The notes below the pieces were generated by a model, which made no database searches, had not been told where the DNA came from, and was given only the letters and a program-made list of their open reading frames with translations. Positions 1 to 11,655 of a stretch of DNA of 64,000 nucleotides are shown piece after piece. Source of the DNA: Micrasema longulum. Its lineage: Eukaryota > Arthropoda > Insecta > Trichoptera > Brachycentridae. The DNA lies in NCBI GenBank assembly GCA_022494885.1, contig JAGVSM010000879.1:47227-111226 (forward strand). The letters are read 5' to 3'. Position 1 is the stretch's first letter; each line of letters begins with the position of its first letter. The position numbers and the translations under genes are program-made.

Positions 1-74
1 TATTAGATTATTACCCTAAGAGAAAACCAAATTACAAAATAAATTAACTAACAGCAATAAATTAACAGCATTTA

Positions 75-360
75 TCAGTAATTTATGATGCTCAGTCTTA
101 GACCAGTTTTCATAATCATCATTCCATGTCCACTCCCTAGTTGGTAGCATATGGTGTCCACAAAGAGCCTCCAGGCATCTCTGTCAGCTGCCAGCTTCTC
201 TGCGTCCTCCGAAGTCAGGTTTACATCCCGTAGCTCTGACATAAACTGCCGACGAACAGTCAGCAGCGGACGTTGAGAACTCGATGCCTTGTAAAGTAGG
301 TAAGCGTGGTTAAGGCTCCCAGGAGGCATCCGCAGTATATGGTCCAACTAACCGTAGCGA
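75..360 (-). pseudogene. C-terminal fragment of a non-LTR retrotransposon polyprotein
   Basis: A 90-codon minus-strand reading frame carries the kind of ending common in insect LINE proteins: a run of mixed polar residues, then DAEKLAADRDAWRLFVD, which resembles the closing segment after the reverse transcriptase. Nothing upstream in the window continues the protein, so this is a 5'-truncated relic or the end of an element that begins outside the window. I judge it from the look of the motif only, and the clade is not assigned. Confidence 0.4.
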
Positions 361-891
361 CCGGTTAAGAACAACATAATTATAATGTATTAAAATTAAA
401 GATTGTAGCGGGATTATATTCAATTAAATAATATTAAAACACCTGAGAAGGCTTGGCTGTTCAGGTGTAATGTTCCTCGTTAGGAAATCTGTCACTGTTG
501 AATCAGCTCAAGGCACATTCTGCCTGTAGTTGGTCCAGCATCCCTTAATATAGGGGCTAAAAGATGGCGTGAGAAACATAATTAGGGAAGGAGAGAGATG
601 GCCATCGATTGGCTATGATTTAAACTGAGAGAGCTATAAGTAAGAGAGAGATATAACAAAAGAAGCAAAAACTGGGGTGCAGTAGATAGTCTGGTTACAA
701 GATCACATTTTGTTTCTAACAAAAGCATGTCAACCAGTCTGGTAACACAAACTGGTACAAAATTTGATAAGCAAGTTATGATTTAGTCTACAAAATTTAC
801 AGGTATCTGTTGCATTTCTTTAAATTTATAATTACACCATATCAGCACTTCACAAAAATATTACATTTTAACTAAACTACCTGTTCCATGA

Positions 892-897
892 TTTATT
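892..897 (-). promoter_or_regulatory. Polyadenylation signal of the RMDN1-like gene
   Basis: AATAAA on the minus strand lies about 50 nt beyond the TAA stop of the RMDN1-like gene, in the right place and orientation to be its cleavage/polyadenylation signal. Confidence 0.6.
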
Positions 898-948
898 ATC
901 AATTAAGTCAACGGGTCAAATTACCCCATGGTAATATGGAGTAATAAA

Positions 949-3900
949 TTACTTGTAATGTTTTAAAATTTCCTGGGCTTCTTTATTGGCTTGATGATCA
1001 TCGTTCGTGCGAGCTGGGTACAAAAGGGCCAAATTTAAATAATATTTTCCAATGTCCTCTTTCCCCAATTTTAAGTATGTTTTGCCGAGCATCAACAAAT
1101 TCATACTATAAAATCGAGGATGTACAACTTCAGCTTTGGAAAAGTATTCAATAGCTTCTTGAAATGAAGAAGTGGGAGGAGTAGCAAACAGTGTTTGAGC
1201 AATTTTCCTTTGATACCATGGCATATCAGCTATTCGGTAGCACCATTCTCCCAGCATATACAATGTGGTTGCATCCTTGGGGTTTAGTTCTACTGCTCTC
1301 TAAATAATGACTTCTATTAGTAAATAAACATATCATATTATAAGGGAGTGAGTTTTTATAAGTGAGTAATTGAGATTTCTTTTTCTTAAAAAATAACATT
1401 GGGTTGTGGTCCCGTGACTAGTGTCTCGGACTCACAGATCAAAGGTCCGTGGTTTTAATCCCACTCTACCCGAAATTGATTCCCATTTTCTAATAGTGAT
1501 TTATTTACAACTCGTTAAAAATGAGCCTTAATATGAAATATTTGGGTAAATCATAAGAAAGCAAATATTTCTTTATCTTAAAAAAAAAACATGAAACAGG
1601 TTTTAATTCTTAATTTTACATAGTAAATATATTATGTTAACTATACATGAAGGGGTTAAGACTTTGTGAATTTTTCGATGTGTTTATGTCTCTTAAATTA
1701 TTTGTTAAAATATATTATAACTTAATAATATTAATATATTTCATGTTTATTGCATTTTGTTTAAATTTAAGTATATAATTTTTTTAATATAACACATGTG
1801 CAGTGGAAGATTTCAGAGTAATACTGCCCTGCAAAGGCTAAAATTCATATCTGCTAAATTGAAAATTTTACAGGACATTACTATTTTATGCTCTGCCAAT
1901 CTAATTCTTTTATTTTTCAACTTTTTTACAAGAAAATACTTCATATTTGAGAAGCACAAATTACTTGTTGGCTTAGTAAATATGTGAGGCTATCAAATAT
2001 CTATTCAGTTACGACTTTTAGGTTTGCGGGGCAGAATATTTGTATGGCATTTCATAAGCTCTCATAACAGTGATATAAAATAGTCACATGAAAAGAAAAC
2101 TATGAAATGCTTATGTTGTTCTCTCAATCTCTGTGTTGTAATATATCGATATATAAATTATTAAATAAGAACCTTACCAGCATGTGTTTCTTAACAACTT
2201 CTAGATGTTTAACTCTTTCTTTTATACTTTCACAAGAGCATTTTAAGTCCAAAACAACAGACATCCATTTGTGCACAGCAAAGTTATTTTCATCCAGCGT
2301 TAAAGCCTTACTAATGGCCGCAAAAGCTTCATTAGCTAATTTTTTTTTTAGATTTACATCAACGTCTGGCAGAGTGGCTAACTGATATAACACTCGAGAC
2401 TTCCTCCACATAATTTCAACATTGGTATCAGATTGTTCCTGTAACATTTAATTAGCAAAACATAGTTTAATTAATATAAATGTTACTTATTTAGTATAAT
2501 TAGTTAAATTAATTTATTTGTAGAAACAATGTTGGAAAACATTAAACCTTACAGTTATAAAATACTACTTCTGTAGTTAATTCCTTTTAGCCCTAAGTTC
2601 TATTTCAAAATTAATGTGTGAAAAATAATGGATAGCAATCAATTGGTGGAAATCTTCACTGGACAATTAGTAAACTCGATAATTTTTTTATTGATAAAAA
2701 CAAAATTCAAATAAAACAACTATGTTTTTAATATTTATATATTTTTTTTACCGACCAGTTTTGAAGCTCCACAAGCTTCCTTATCAAAGTGTACTTTACT
2801 AATTAATATGATTCTATTTTAATTTTAACACTTTTACTACTAAATATTAAATCTAAACACATGGAAGTAATAAGTCAAGTCTTTTTGTTATGATGATGTG
2901 ATGTTTTATCTTTGTAAAACAATTGGTTTAAAACAAAGTTGTTTTATTTTAATTATAATGAATAACCACAAAGTTAGTGCTTCAAATATAAATTTTATTC
3001 AACATAATATTTTTTATTTACTCTTAAAGAAAAGCCTAGTTCTTATTAGAGTAAGTAAAACACGCTACTTAGTTTTGATTACTTTTAATTTGATTAAATT
3101 TGTTCAAAACATAAATTTGACTTATAGTTTAAATGCAGTTCTACCAAGAAATGTCGTAGAGAACGTCAATCTATTAAAAAGGCTAATTCTAAATAAACAC
3201 CCAAGATTCTTCTCATACACCTATTCTCAAAAGCCAATAATTTGCTGTTGCAGTGAGGTGCCACGATTCACATCTATATGGGAAAATAGGTATTATGCAG
3301 GTGTTATATAGGCCGAATTTGGTTTTCACTGAATAAATATCAGATTTCCAGACAGCCTTCATACTGTTTGATGCGGCGTCTGCTATTCCTAGCCACACTC
3401 CCAGCAGAGCTTTTCCGTAACATATACTCCCAGGTACTTGAAATTAATTATGTACCTTTAATATACAAGCATTGTTGTATCATTGATGCGTACACATTTC
3501 AATACATTACTATAAAGAAAAAAAACATATTTACAGTTAGATTTGTGAGAAAATCATAGCATTCTGAATATTGTCCATTATCAAATAAAATATCTGCTTC
3601 TTTTATTTTGTCTTGAATTACTTTAGTGCTCTTCGTATGCACGGGATCTACTTCAGGTTTATTAACTTTTTTTAAGGGCCAAAATAATGCTAGCACTGTG
3701 TATGTGTATACTTTCCAATATTGATAGTCGATTTTGATATTCTAGAATAAAGAGATAACTATTTTATTTACTGGATATTATATAAATAGTGACAAATGTA
3801 AACATAATATGATATACTTAAATGTGTGCACTTACTTGTGGTCTTCGAGGAAACTTTACACTACATCGGTTAGTCCCGAGAATCGCAATAGGAATATATC

Positions 3901-3952
3901 TTCGATATATATTCCTTAGAAATGATTCAAATCGTGAAACAACTTGAGACAT
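949..3952 (-). CDS. RMDN1: Regulator of microtubule dynamics protein 1-like (FAM82/RMDN family), four coding exons
   Basis: Coding exons on the minus strand are 3952-3836, 3741-3535, 2438-2178 and 1299-949. They give 117+207+261+351 nt, or 311 residues plus stop, against about 314 for vertebrate RMDN1. Donors read GTAAGT, GTAAAT and GTAAGG, each acceptor ends in AG, and every junction is phase 0. Exon 1 begins MSQVVSRFESF. Exon 2 carries a hydrophobic YTVLALFWPL stretch and then a TPR-like helix (ADILFDNGQYSECYDFL). Exon 3 has the family block NFAVHKWMSVVLD. Exon 4 has ELNPKDATTLYMLGEWCY, MPWYQRKIAQTLFATPP and NLLMLGKTYLKLGK. Joining exons 3 and 4 keeps the spacing of the vertebrate protein exactly. 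RMDN proteins are TPR-like and bind microtubules and mitochondria-associated sites; the role here is inferred from family. The start is the first in-frame ATG and gives a full-length protein. The paralogue choice (RMDN1 rather than 2 or 3) rests on length. Confidence 0.93.
1401..1590 (+). repeat. SINE family B copy 1 (tRNA-derived), in RMDN1-like intron 3
   Basis: It starts GGGTTGTGGTCCCGTGACTA and has a tRNA-like arm with a degraded B box (GGTCCGTGGTTTTAATCCC). It continues with the family body CCCATTTTCTAATA...ACAACTCGTTAAAAATG and ends in TCATAAGAAAGCAAATATTT. Related copies are at 41.2, 43.6, 54.6 and 58.7 kb. Confidence 0.75.
3205..3425 (-). pseudogene. Decayed reverse transcriptase fragment in RMDN1-like intron 2
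   Basis: The minus-strand frame reads AVWKSDIYSVKTKFGLYNTC, then PYRCESWHLTATANYWLLRI. This matches the pattern of the RT thumb region of insect LINEs (trp-lys-ser...lys-thr-lys...leu-tyr-asn, then tyr-gly-cys-glu-ser-trp). It sits wholly inside the intron and lacks the catalytic palm. Same strand as the host gene. Confidence 0.5.
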
Positions 3953-5700
3953 TTTTATAAAAATCAATCGCTGCCGAAATTATTTATACTAATAAATAAC
4001 GAAACCTGAATTTACAAAAAAGAAAAATAGCAACATATAGCACTGATGTCATGAGTCATGATTCCGCTAACCACTAAAAATTAATTGAATGAATTTACAT
4101 TGTAATTTGTAATCGCAAATCATAGATCAATAATAATATCATAGAATCATATATTATAATTCTATGAATAATATGATAAAAATCCAAGATACTTGACAAA
4201 ATATGCCTTGAAAATAAAAAAACGGACACTGTCATAAAATTTTACATATTATCCTGACATATTTTGATATTCCGGATCTTTCGGATATTCATGTTTTTAT
4301 TTTGACGTTTTGTCAATTTGACATTTCTAATTTCTTCCGCACGTTCTTGCATTATTTTTTACGTGGACGTTCATTGGTAAAAAAAAAATCGTTTTAAAAA
4401 AAATTGCTTCGGAAAAATATTTATTATTTGAAAAAAAATCATCCGAAGGTCCCCCAAGTACGCTTTAAACAATGATAAATAATGTACACGAATAATTGAC
4501 TGGAGAAAGTAATAACTTTCATTTGAAAATACGAATCGACCGAATGTTTTGAAAAGCAGAGGCATAATATATTGTTGATGAAACGAGCTTTCGAGAATAA
4601 GATAATTCGTAACGGAAAATTTTGATATCCCACTATTTTAAAATTATAGTTTCTGTAGACATCAAACTGTTCGGTACATTATTTATTGTTTATTTTGTGG
4701 ATTAAATTTTTAATATACTTATTTAAAATAAAACATTTATTTATATTTACTTATAGACTACACAAGAGTTTAATATTAAAACACAACTAGTTTCAGGTAT
4801 TTTATTATTCCAGTATTAACTGTTAATACTTAGATCTAATTATGGGTAATTAAAATACTTGAAAACTAATTGTGTTATAATATAAAATTTGAGTGTGGTC
4901 TCACTCATATTGTTTTGTCTGTATAAAGAGATATATTAAAATCTTCAATTTACCGATTGTTTTTATTTCAATATTCTCAAACAGATTTATTTTGAACGAA
5001 AACTAAAAAAAACACTTATATCATGTATAATTTTCATTTAGAATTGATTTTTTTAAATCCTAAAAAACACCTCTAAAAAACTAAAATAAACTGATATACA
5101 ATAAGGGTAAAATATTAAAATAACAAATGGTTAGGTAAGGTTAGGTTAGAGAAAAAAAGATTATAGAAAAAAATGTACACGTGAAAAGTAAAATACTACT
5201 AAAATATTTTATAAAAGACGTCTAAATAAGAAATAATAATTGGAAGAAATAATAAACAAAAAAAATTGGCATCACCAAGATCAAGAAATTATAAAAAATA
5301 ATTATATTTCAGAATTGATGCATTCATGTCAACGAAAGTAAAATAAAATTACAGCATTCTTTCAAATATATATGGTAATTATTTGTATATTAATTTGTAA
5401 AGATGTACCTAATTTATTTGCTTTTGTCTAAAATATTATCATTGTGTGGTAAAAAAAATCTCCCCTTCAACCAAAATATAACGATATTTGCTGGCGGAAA
5501 TATACATAAATACATTATTTATTTACCAATTCATTTATAAATAATTAAATTCTACAAAAAATGGTTTTGTGGGTTAAAGCAACAACTAGTACCTACCAGA
5601 AAAAAATAAATTAAAGCAAAAATTCTATGTTTAACATGAAGATAGGTGCGAATACTCGCAATATGGCAAGGACGCATTTTCAAAAATCAATTTTTGTTAC
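3953..5700. other. Upstream region of the RMDN1-like gene; AT-rich, no further gene seen
   Basis: It contains the presumed RMDN1-like promoter immediately upstream of 3952, but no clear TATA box or initiator. Most of it is low-complexity AT. Around 5130-5155 there is a short G-rich run built of GGTTAG units (GGTTAGGTAAGGTTAGGTTAG is the local pattern, shown here only as units), like the TTAGG-type interstitial runs common in insects. Confidence 0.5.
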
Positions 5701-5805
5701 CTGGTCAAGGGCGGACGGATATTATATTGAGTTGACAGTTTAGTTTTTATTTTGTGAGTGCTTGTTATAATGAACTGTTGTTAACCGGCTCTTAAAACAA
5801 TCAAC

Positions 5806-5818
5806 ATGCAAAGATCAG
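5806..5818 (+). CDS. Possible first coding exon (M-Q-R-S) ending at a splice donor
   Basis: ATCAACATGCAAAGATCAG is followed directly by GTAAGAA, a near-consensus splice donor. The ATG has a good arthropod context (AAC before it). The stretch just upstream is less AT-extreme than its surroundings, as expected for a 5' exon. If real, it contributes 13 nt (phase 1) and the rest of the gene lies downstream on the plus strand. I could not find a matching next exon in the window, so this remains a prediction from one start and one donor. Confidence 0.3.
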
Positions 5819-5859
5819 GTAAGAAAAAATAACGCTAATTTAATTTATGAATTATAATG

Positions 5860-6534
5860 CCGAGTAATCCGCGTAATCATACTGGCCTTCGCGCCAAGAG
5901 AAATCAGTTGTTTTGTATTGTCAATCCTACTCAAACACCCAAACAAAAACTTATTTTATAGAAGCGGTTAGATTTCGCGGTAAACATTTGTGTTTTCATG
6001 TGTATTATAGATGTAATAGTCTTCGGAAAGTGATTTCCTCATGCATTGAATCGAATTATCACACCTTTATGTAATGACAAAAGTGAATGCCTCTTTAAAG
6101 TGTTTACCTGTTTATGTAAAAATCTTATCATTCTTTCAGATAAGATGTTTGATAAGTACAAAATTTAGAATATGTGTTAACTTCTAATCATTCTTGCACT
6201 ACACTGAAAACACCTTTGTTTAATTATGTTTAGAATTTCAAAACAATAATATGGGATTGCTTAACTCCATGAAAGAATCCCATTTATTATTGCATAAATA
6301 CCCATATAGTATTGTCAGCTAAATTTGTAATAATTAATCTAACTTAATACAAATTGATCGATGTATTCCAATATTTGCTAAGTGATATAAATGAATAAAT
6401 TTTGTATTGTCAATAATTACTTTAATATCTGGATGTTAGAGGCCATGAACATATTGGCTCGGTAAGTTTTTAAATAAAAACATTTTAATGTGATTTAATC
6501 TATTTAGAAGATGGAGACAGTAAAAAAACGGTTT
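5860..6534. other. No feature recognised
   Basis: AT-rich sequence with no ORF or repeat that I could identify. It would be intron if the 5806 exon is real. Confidence 0.4.
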
Positions 6535-6965
6535 TCTTTTGTTTCATCAGCCATCTCTCTACTGCCGGATGTAGGCCTATTCTAATGTTTCCCAATCTTC
6601 TCTATTTTGGACTTTTCTTGCCCATTTTCTTCTGCGACAAGGATAATATCATCGGACCACTTTTTCTGGGGCTGTTCTGCCGCTCTTTTACCATCTCATG
6701 GTCTCCACTTTAGAACTTTGGGTGCCCATCATGAGCTGCCCATTGTCATTTCAATTTACCTATACGGTCTATTATTCTGATTATTAGTCTGATTTATTCA
6801 TTTCTGGTCTTATTTTGCGGGCTTAATTGCCTAACATTTGCGGTTCCATAGATCTTTATGTGCATTTTATTTTGTGTATGGTATTGGCTGTCGATGTCAT
6901 TGCTTTTAGGCCATAGGTTATCACAGCGAGGGTACATGCCTCAAGTACCTTTCTTTTTAGATTGA
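6535..6965 (-). pseudogene. Decayed non-LTR retrotransposon 3' region
   Basis: On the minus strand, fragments read KWSDDII.VA, followed after a frame change by QEKSKIEK. This is the remnant of the LINE ending KWSDDIIKVAGKNWMRKAQD-like that follows many insect reverse transcriptases. Several frames must be combined and stops are frequent, so it is long dead. Confidence 0.5.
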
Positions 6966-8511
6966 TCGGACAAATATGATGTTACCTTCAATATCTTAAT
7001 TTACTTAAACAAAATATAATTTCTAATGTAGGTTCAGCAATATGATTCGATTTAAAACATTTTGTTAAAATTTAAACTTCCTTTAGTGTTTTAATTCAAC
7101 TGTTAGTGAATCAATAACTTGTTTGTTTTTGTATCTCATTCGTACTTTTATTTGCTCTTAATTGTTCCTGTCCATTTCAGTTCAGTTCTGTGTCGAAAAT
7201 CAGCATTTATTGTATTAATATAGATAATTTGTATAGTGCCATTTTTGTGAAAATCACCTAAAGTGCTTATTTTTATATAATACAACATATTTAGTCTAAG
7301 TAATGTCTAGAGATGATTTCAATATAGAAATATAAAAAAAAAATGATGGAACTAAAAAAAAACTGGTTAAGTGTGTAAAACTGAAAAAAATAAATGCAAA
7401 AAAGGATATAGATAAAAAAAACTCTAAGAAGGTATAAACTGATAGAAAAATGGTAGAAATTAGTGAAATGGATTGCACTACCGTGATTTTGTATTATAAA
7501 ATTTAATTTTTACTCGGGTTATCAATATGTTTCAACGGTTTCTATATAGTTTGTAGTTGTGCTGTTTTTCAGTGCTTGGATTGTTATTTAGTCTTCTATG
7601 CATTTCGTTCCTCTTGTGAATGCAGTTTACCAAGCCTAGAATAATCCATGGTTTAGTATCAAAATTTTTGTGTGATTTCATTTTTACTACTTTGGTGTGA
7701 GAGTTGCTTAAGGTATTTTTGGATTATTTTTATAAATATCTTCATTAATATATTTGGGTCTTTTCCTGTGATTATTTTTGTCCAGGATTCTGTATGTAGG
7801 CTTTTGTGAAATTCATCACAGTAAATTATCACAGGTTGATGGTTTTTTTTAGGTAGTTATTTGTGGTTTTAATACCAACTGCAGTAGTGTAATGATGGGT
7901 AATAGAAGTGCGAAGTACAGCAGATACACTGATTACGGTTTTGCAAATATGTAGTCGATGCAAGTTTCTGTCTCGTGTGTCACTCTTGTCGGTCCATTAA
8001 TTAAATATATGAATCTGTAAGTGCTTAAGAAGATTAGTGTATTTAATTACTCCAGATTTTCCACTTAGAACATCAGCTGTAGTGTTATCTCAATCTTTAC
8101 ATGAAGGTGGAATAATAAGTTAAGATTTTCGGTATTAATTCAAGGCAACAAACGTAATGTTACGTGGAGTAAATATTTCATATTGACTCAGTCGAGTAAT
8201 CAAACCCAGGACCTCACATAGTTAAGAAAACTCGGCGCCACTACACCGTATATTCTAGAAACAAAAGTTTTGTCATTTCAGTGGAACTATGAAGTACTGT
8301 ATATAACCCATTAACTGTAGCACCAACTTCTGTAGGAACATTAAACTGAGAATATTATTCTAATTTTTTATAAAAAATTAAAATAAAATCCCCGGTTGAA
8401 TCCACTACTAGGTCAGTATGAAAAAATATTTTTAGTTGTATTTTATGTTTCCGTTGAGTGATTAATTAACTTTTATGTGATTAACAACTAATGTAATGCT
8501 TGATAGATCAC
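6966..8511. other. Mostly unrecognised; small reversed LINE tail near 7220-7270
   Basis: At about 7220-7270 the minus strand contains GTGATTTTCACAAAAATGGC-like sequence followed by a CTATA-rich end. This is the same tail found at 15.96, 27.2, 27.5 and 29.6 kb (CR1/L2-like 3' end). The rest shows no gene. Confidence 0.4.
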
Positions 8512-8860
8512 TCCCCTTTCCGCACCAAGTAGTGCATAAGACACTACATTGGTAAACCAAATGCGGCATAATTAGATAATATGTTACATGAAGGTAAGGT
8601 GATCAGTCGTAAGACTAAGCTTCAGGTCTCATTTCAGCAAAAAAGTATTATAGTTCAAACAATCTTTAAAATCAATATTTTACATCCATACTGTCAGGAA
8701 TCGAAACAAGGACTTCAAGAATCGTAGGCAAACTCGTCAGCCACTACACATCGAGGCGGACTTATCACCACTCCATTTTCTTATTCAGGATTTTTGCCCG
8801 AAAGCAGCCAGGGTTCTGGTTCTATTTCACACACAGAACTGTATACTTCATCCGTCTACA
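8512..8860 (-). repeat. SINE family A, long copy with 5' leader
   Basis: Read on the minus strand, a leader (TCCGTCTAC complement ... GGTTCTATTTCACACACAG complement) of about 110 nt precedes a tRNA-like module (A-box region GTAGTGGCTGACGAGTTTG, B-box region TTTCGATTCC). The body has the family block CTGATCACCTTACCTTCATG and the 3' end ACTTGGTGCGGAAAGGGG. Many shorter copies start at the tRNA module. Confidence 0.75.
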
Positions 8861-8872
8861 AACAGATAAAAT

Positions 8873-9110
8873 AGATAGAGAAGGGAATATGGAAACCTAA
8901 ATATTTACAGGGCTTATGACCTGCCATTGGGTAATTGAAGTCATTACTTATATTCAATATTCTGCCTATGTATGAAAACTTATATTTTAATTCCTTAATC
9001 AGTTGATTTTGTGAAGTAAAAGAGCTGAAACCTCTATCGATGTGGATGTGATTCTCCGTATTAGTTCATCTACTTACTAGGAAACGTCTGTAAATGCTTT
9101 TCTATGTTTA
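8873..9110 (+). repeat. Repeat F copy
   Basis: Recognised by GAAGGGAATATGGAAACCTA, TTTACAGGGCTTATGACCTG and GAAGTAAAAGAGCTGAAACC in the family order. It is diverged, with an altered centre, and has no inverted arm. Confidence 0.7.
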
Positions 9111-9363
9111 TACTTTTCTCTGACTCGGTTTGGTTGAAAATAATTTTTAAAATAAGACAAGAACAAGATTTTAGCCCTGAGAGTTAAATAAGATTGTATA
9201 AGGAAGCAAAGGAGAAATTACTTTGTTTTATGCGTATTCACTATTGGATGATTAAAATGATTGAATATTAGTTAGAATCCTTTAATTTTTTTATTTTTAA
9301 ATTTTTTTTTAAAAGTTTTATTCAATTTAAGAAATAAGTAACATACATTATTGTATTTTTGTT

Positions 9364-9800
9364 CCCGCAAAGCCGAAGCTTGTCTGCGGGTTACATTACA
9401 TTTAAAAAAAATAAATTATAAGTACATAGTTTAATAATAATTGAAGAATAAAATATATTTATACACTTAAGTTTCACTTGCTGTTTAATAATTTTTTGAC
9501 TATTTTAAAAAATGAAATTAGGTTTTTTTCTTCACGATTTTTAGCTGGTATTAAATTGTACAGTTTTGGTACTACACTACCCATTGTTCTGTCACCATAG
9601 TAGTTTTTCTGTCATGGTACCATCAGCTGCTGTGCCGATACTTGTCGGGTCATGATCTGGTGGTTTATTTTGGATTTAAAATTGCAATCGAGGAAATGAT
9701 CTGTCATTATCTTATACTGACACTGTTTGTTAATTGGCAAAACGTTAACAAAATCAAATTTTAATGCACTGCAGTTTTTCAGTTAATGTCTGCATCACTT
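9364..9800 (-). pseudogene. Jockey-like LINE C-terminus and structured 3' UTR
   Basis: The minus strand reads VVPKLYNLIPAKNREEKNL then ISFFKIVKKLLNSK and stops at TGA (9476-9474). This is the usual end of Jockey/CR1-type RT proteins and parallels the better copy at 44.6-45.2 kb (GRKLFNNLPQNL...KFKDKLKKSFL). About 85 nt after the stop the sense strand folds as CCCGCA-GAC-AAGC-TTCG-GCTT-TGCGGG (9390-9364). Upstream coding is decayed past about 9600. Confidence 0.65.
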
Positions 9801-10796
9801 GTAAATACACCTAAATCCAATAATTATATTTGAATATTTTTCATAATCTTGTTTCATATTAGAATTTCTTTAAATGTATTATGATGATTCCAGATGAAGT
9901 ATAAAAAGTTTAAAATTGAAGTAAATTGTTATAAAATAAAAACTTTGTTATCACTTTGTAGTGTTACAAACGTTTGTTCTATATATAGAACACAACTATA
10001 GTTCCCATTGTGGATTACTCTCCACTAGATAGACCTTTATTTTCTCCATTATATTATATGCTATTCATCACAAATATACTAAAAGCTCTACTAAATATTT
10101 GAAAAAACTCAAAATATTGTACCTGTTTAAATATAACACTAGAATAATTAATACGCATTAAAAATATAAAAATAAATAAATTATAATAAAAATATAAAAC
10201 TGTTAATAATACTGGCACATAAAAATATAAAAGTGCAAAAATATATATTTGATAACAAACTGTGGAGTCATTTACCATCATCATAATAAAAGTATTTTTC
10301 AGAGAACACAATTTTATATTATATATTATTTTTATATATTTTTTATATATATTTTAATATATATATTTTTATATTCAGAGTACATAAAGTATTAATTGAA
10401 TTGTTGTTTTTCTTTTTCAATTCAGGTTTTCGTTTGTTTTTTTAAAATAAGTATTAATGAATTAAATAGTATAAAAGTATTTTACATTAGTATATTTTCG
10501 TGTTAAACATTTACACCTCAAGACTCAAGATACGCTCAGAAAATTAAAGTTCTAAGTCCTTACCCGAGTAAGGACACATTATTTATTTGTGTTTTATATG
10601 TGCACATGTATTGGCAATTAATTTTAAAAAAATACGTTTCGTCTAAAATCAACTTTTTAAAAATATTCTCCGTACGCTTACGAAGATTTTTTTGTTAAAT
10701 AATATAAATACTCGTGTGGCAGCGTGTGTGTATAGTGATCTGTCAGTTTTTTGTTAAAACCAATATACACTTTATCAAACGATTTCTTCGCCAGGA
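9801..10796. other. AT-rich spacer, no gene seen
   Basis: 10.05-10.38 kb is extremely AT-rich, with imperfect TATA runs; its ORFs are low-complexity artefacts. Confidence 0.5.
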
Positions 10797-11055
10797 TGGC
10801 TCATTTCACACGAATCGTTCTAATCCACACGGTACGGTAAAATTAGGGTGGATTCATTTTTATTGTGTCTTTATATATTTTTAATTTATGAAGCGGCTAC
10901 TCTTAGGTTAAAATCCCCCATCAGACAATCACGTCGATCCTGCCGGGAATCAAACCCGGAACCTCAGGCAAGGAATGGCGGGCAAACGCACTAACCAATG
11001 CTCTAAGAGGCCAACTTATTTCCACTCGATTTGCTTTTGCAGGATTTTCATCATC
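10797..11055 (-). repeat. TIR-type composite repeat end with an embedded tRNA-like module (family H/A)
   Basis: GGCTCATTTCACACGAATCG followed by a TCCACACGGTACGGTAAAAT block matches, in reverse, the ends of the elements at 37.5 and 59.3 kb. It is followed by a reversed tRNA-like module (GGGAATCAAACCCGGAACCT, then GGCAAACGCACTAACCAATG). The right boundary is uncertain. Confidence 0.5.
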
Positions 11056-11077
11056 GTGTCAAAAACACTCGTCACCG

Positions 11078-11655
11078 ATGTTTGAGTATGTCGAAATGCT
11101 TGCAGACTGGCTGGATTTCCTCCCTAGGGAGTTGTTCATATTTAAATTTATTGCAACAGAGAGGGAAAACATTATTGAGATGGGAATATGGAAGTCTAGG
11201 CATTTATAGAGCTTATGACCTGTCATTGGCTGGTTTAAGTGGTCACTTTATACACTGTGTAAAAGTCAACAGATGGAAGAGTTGAGGAAATGTGGATGTT
11301 TAAACATGGGCAGAATGGTGAATGTTACACAGTGTGTAAAGTGGCCACTTAAACCAGCCAATGACAGGTCATAAGGCGGCCTCCGTGGTGTAGTGATCAA
11401 GACGCTTGACTCACGCACGGAAGGTTCCGGGTTCGATTCTCGGTGAGAACACAAAAATTAAAAAAGTGATTTTTCTCAAGCCTGGGTGCTCTGTGATGTA
11501 TCTCACCACTGTAATTAGGCCTCCTGGCCTGTTGTGGTGCGAAAAAAAAATGTAAATGTAAAAAAAATAAGCCCTGTAAATACCTAGACTTCCTCCATAT
11601 TCCTTCTCAATAATGTTTTCCCTCTCTGTTGCAATAAATTTAAACACTCGCCATA
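11078..11655. repeat. Palindromic repeat F (foldback), interrupted by a SINE
   Basis: The left arm (11078-11262) runs ATGCTTGCAGACTGGCTGG ... CATTGGCTGGTTTAAGTGG. The sequence then jumps to AAAAGTCAACAGATGGAAG and the reverse complement of the same arm follows (GTAAAGTGGCCACTTAAACC, AATGACAGGTCATAAG). At 11375 a SINE C is inserted, and the arm resumes at 11572 with GCCCTGTAAATACCTAGAC. The same central junction occurs in the palindrome at 29.7-30.1 kb. Confidence 0.8.
11375..11571 (+). repeat. SINE family C, inserted in the F palindrome
   Basis: GGCGGCCTCCGTGGTGTAGT starts a tRNA-like module with A box (TGTAGTGATCAAGACG) and a good B box (GGTTCCGGGTTCGATTCTCG contains GGTTCGATTC). The body is TTTTTCTCAAGCCTGGGTG and TGTGGTGCG, then an A-rich tail. 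An ATAAG-like direct repeat lies at both ends. Confidence 0.8.

Noticed and set aside
2898..3311. 137-codon plus-strand ORF inside the RMDN1-like intron
   Set aside because: Rich in Leu/Ile/Asn from AT-biased sequence; overlaps the minus-strand LINE relic and has no domain.
5130..5155. Telomere fusion remnant (TTAGG-like units here, at 19.88 kb and at 37.67 kb)
   Set aside because: Only two to four units each, irregular, and common in insect DNA.
10054..10380. Possible origin or matrix-attachment region in the extreme AT stretch
   Set aside because: AT content alone is not evidence for either function.
11266..11454. Recurrent 60-80 codon ORFs with YDLSLAGLSGHFTHC-type sequence (also 11031-11285, 29322-29510, 29859-30098)
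   Set aside because: They are translations of repeat F on one strand or the other. The same DNA appears in both orientations and the frames start and stop arbitrarily, so no protein is claimed.
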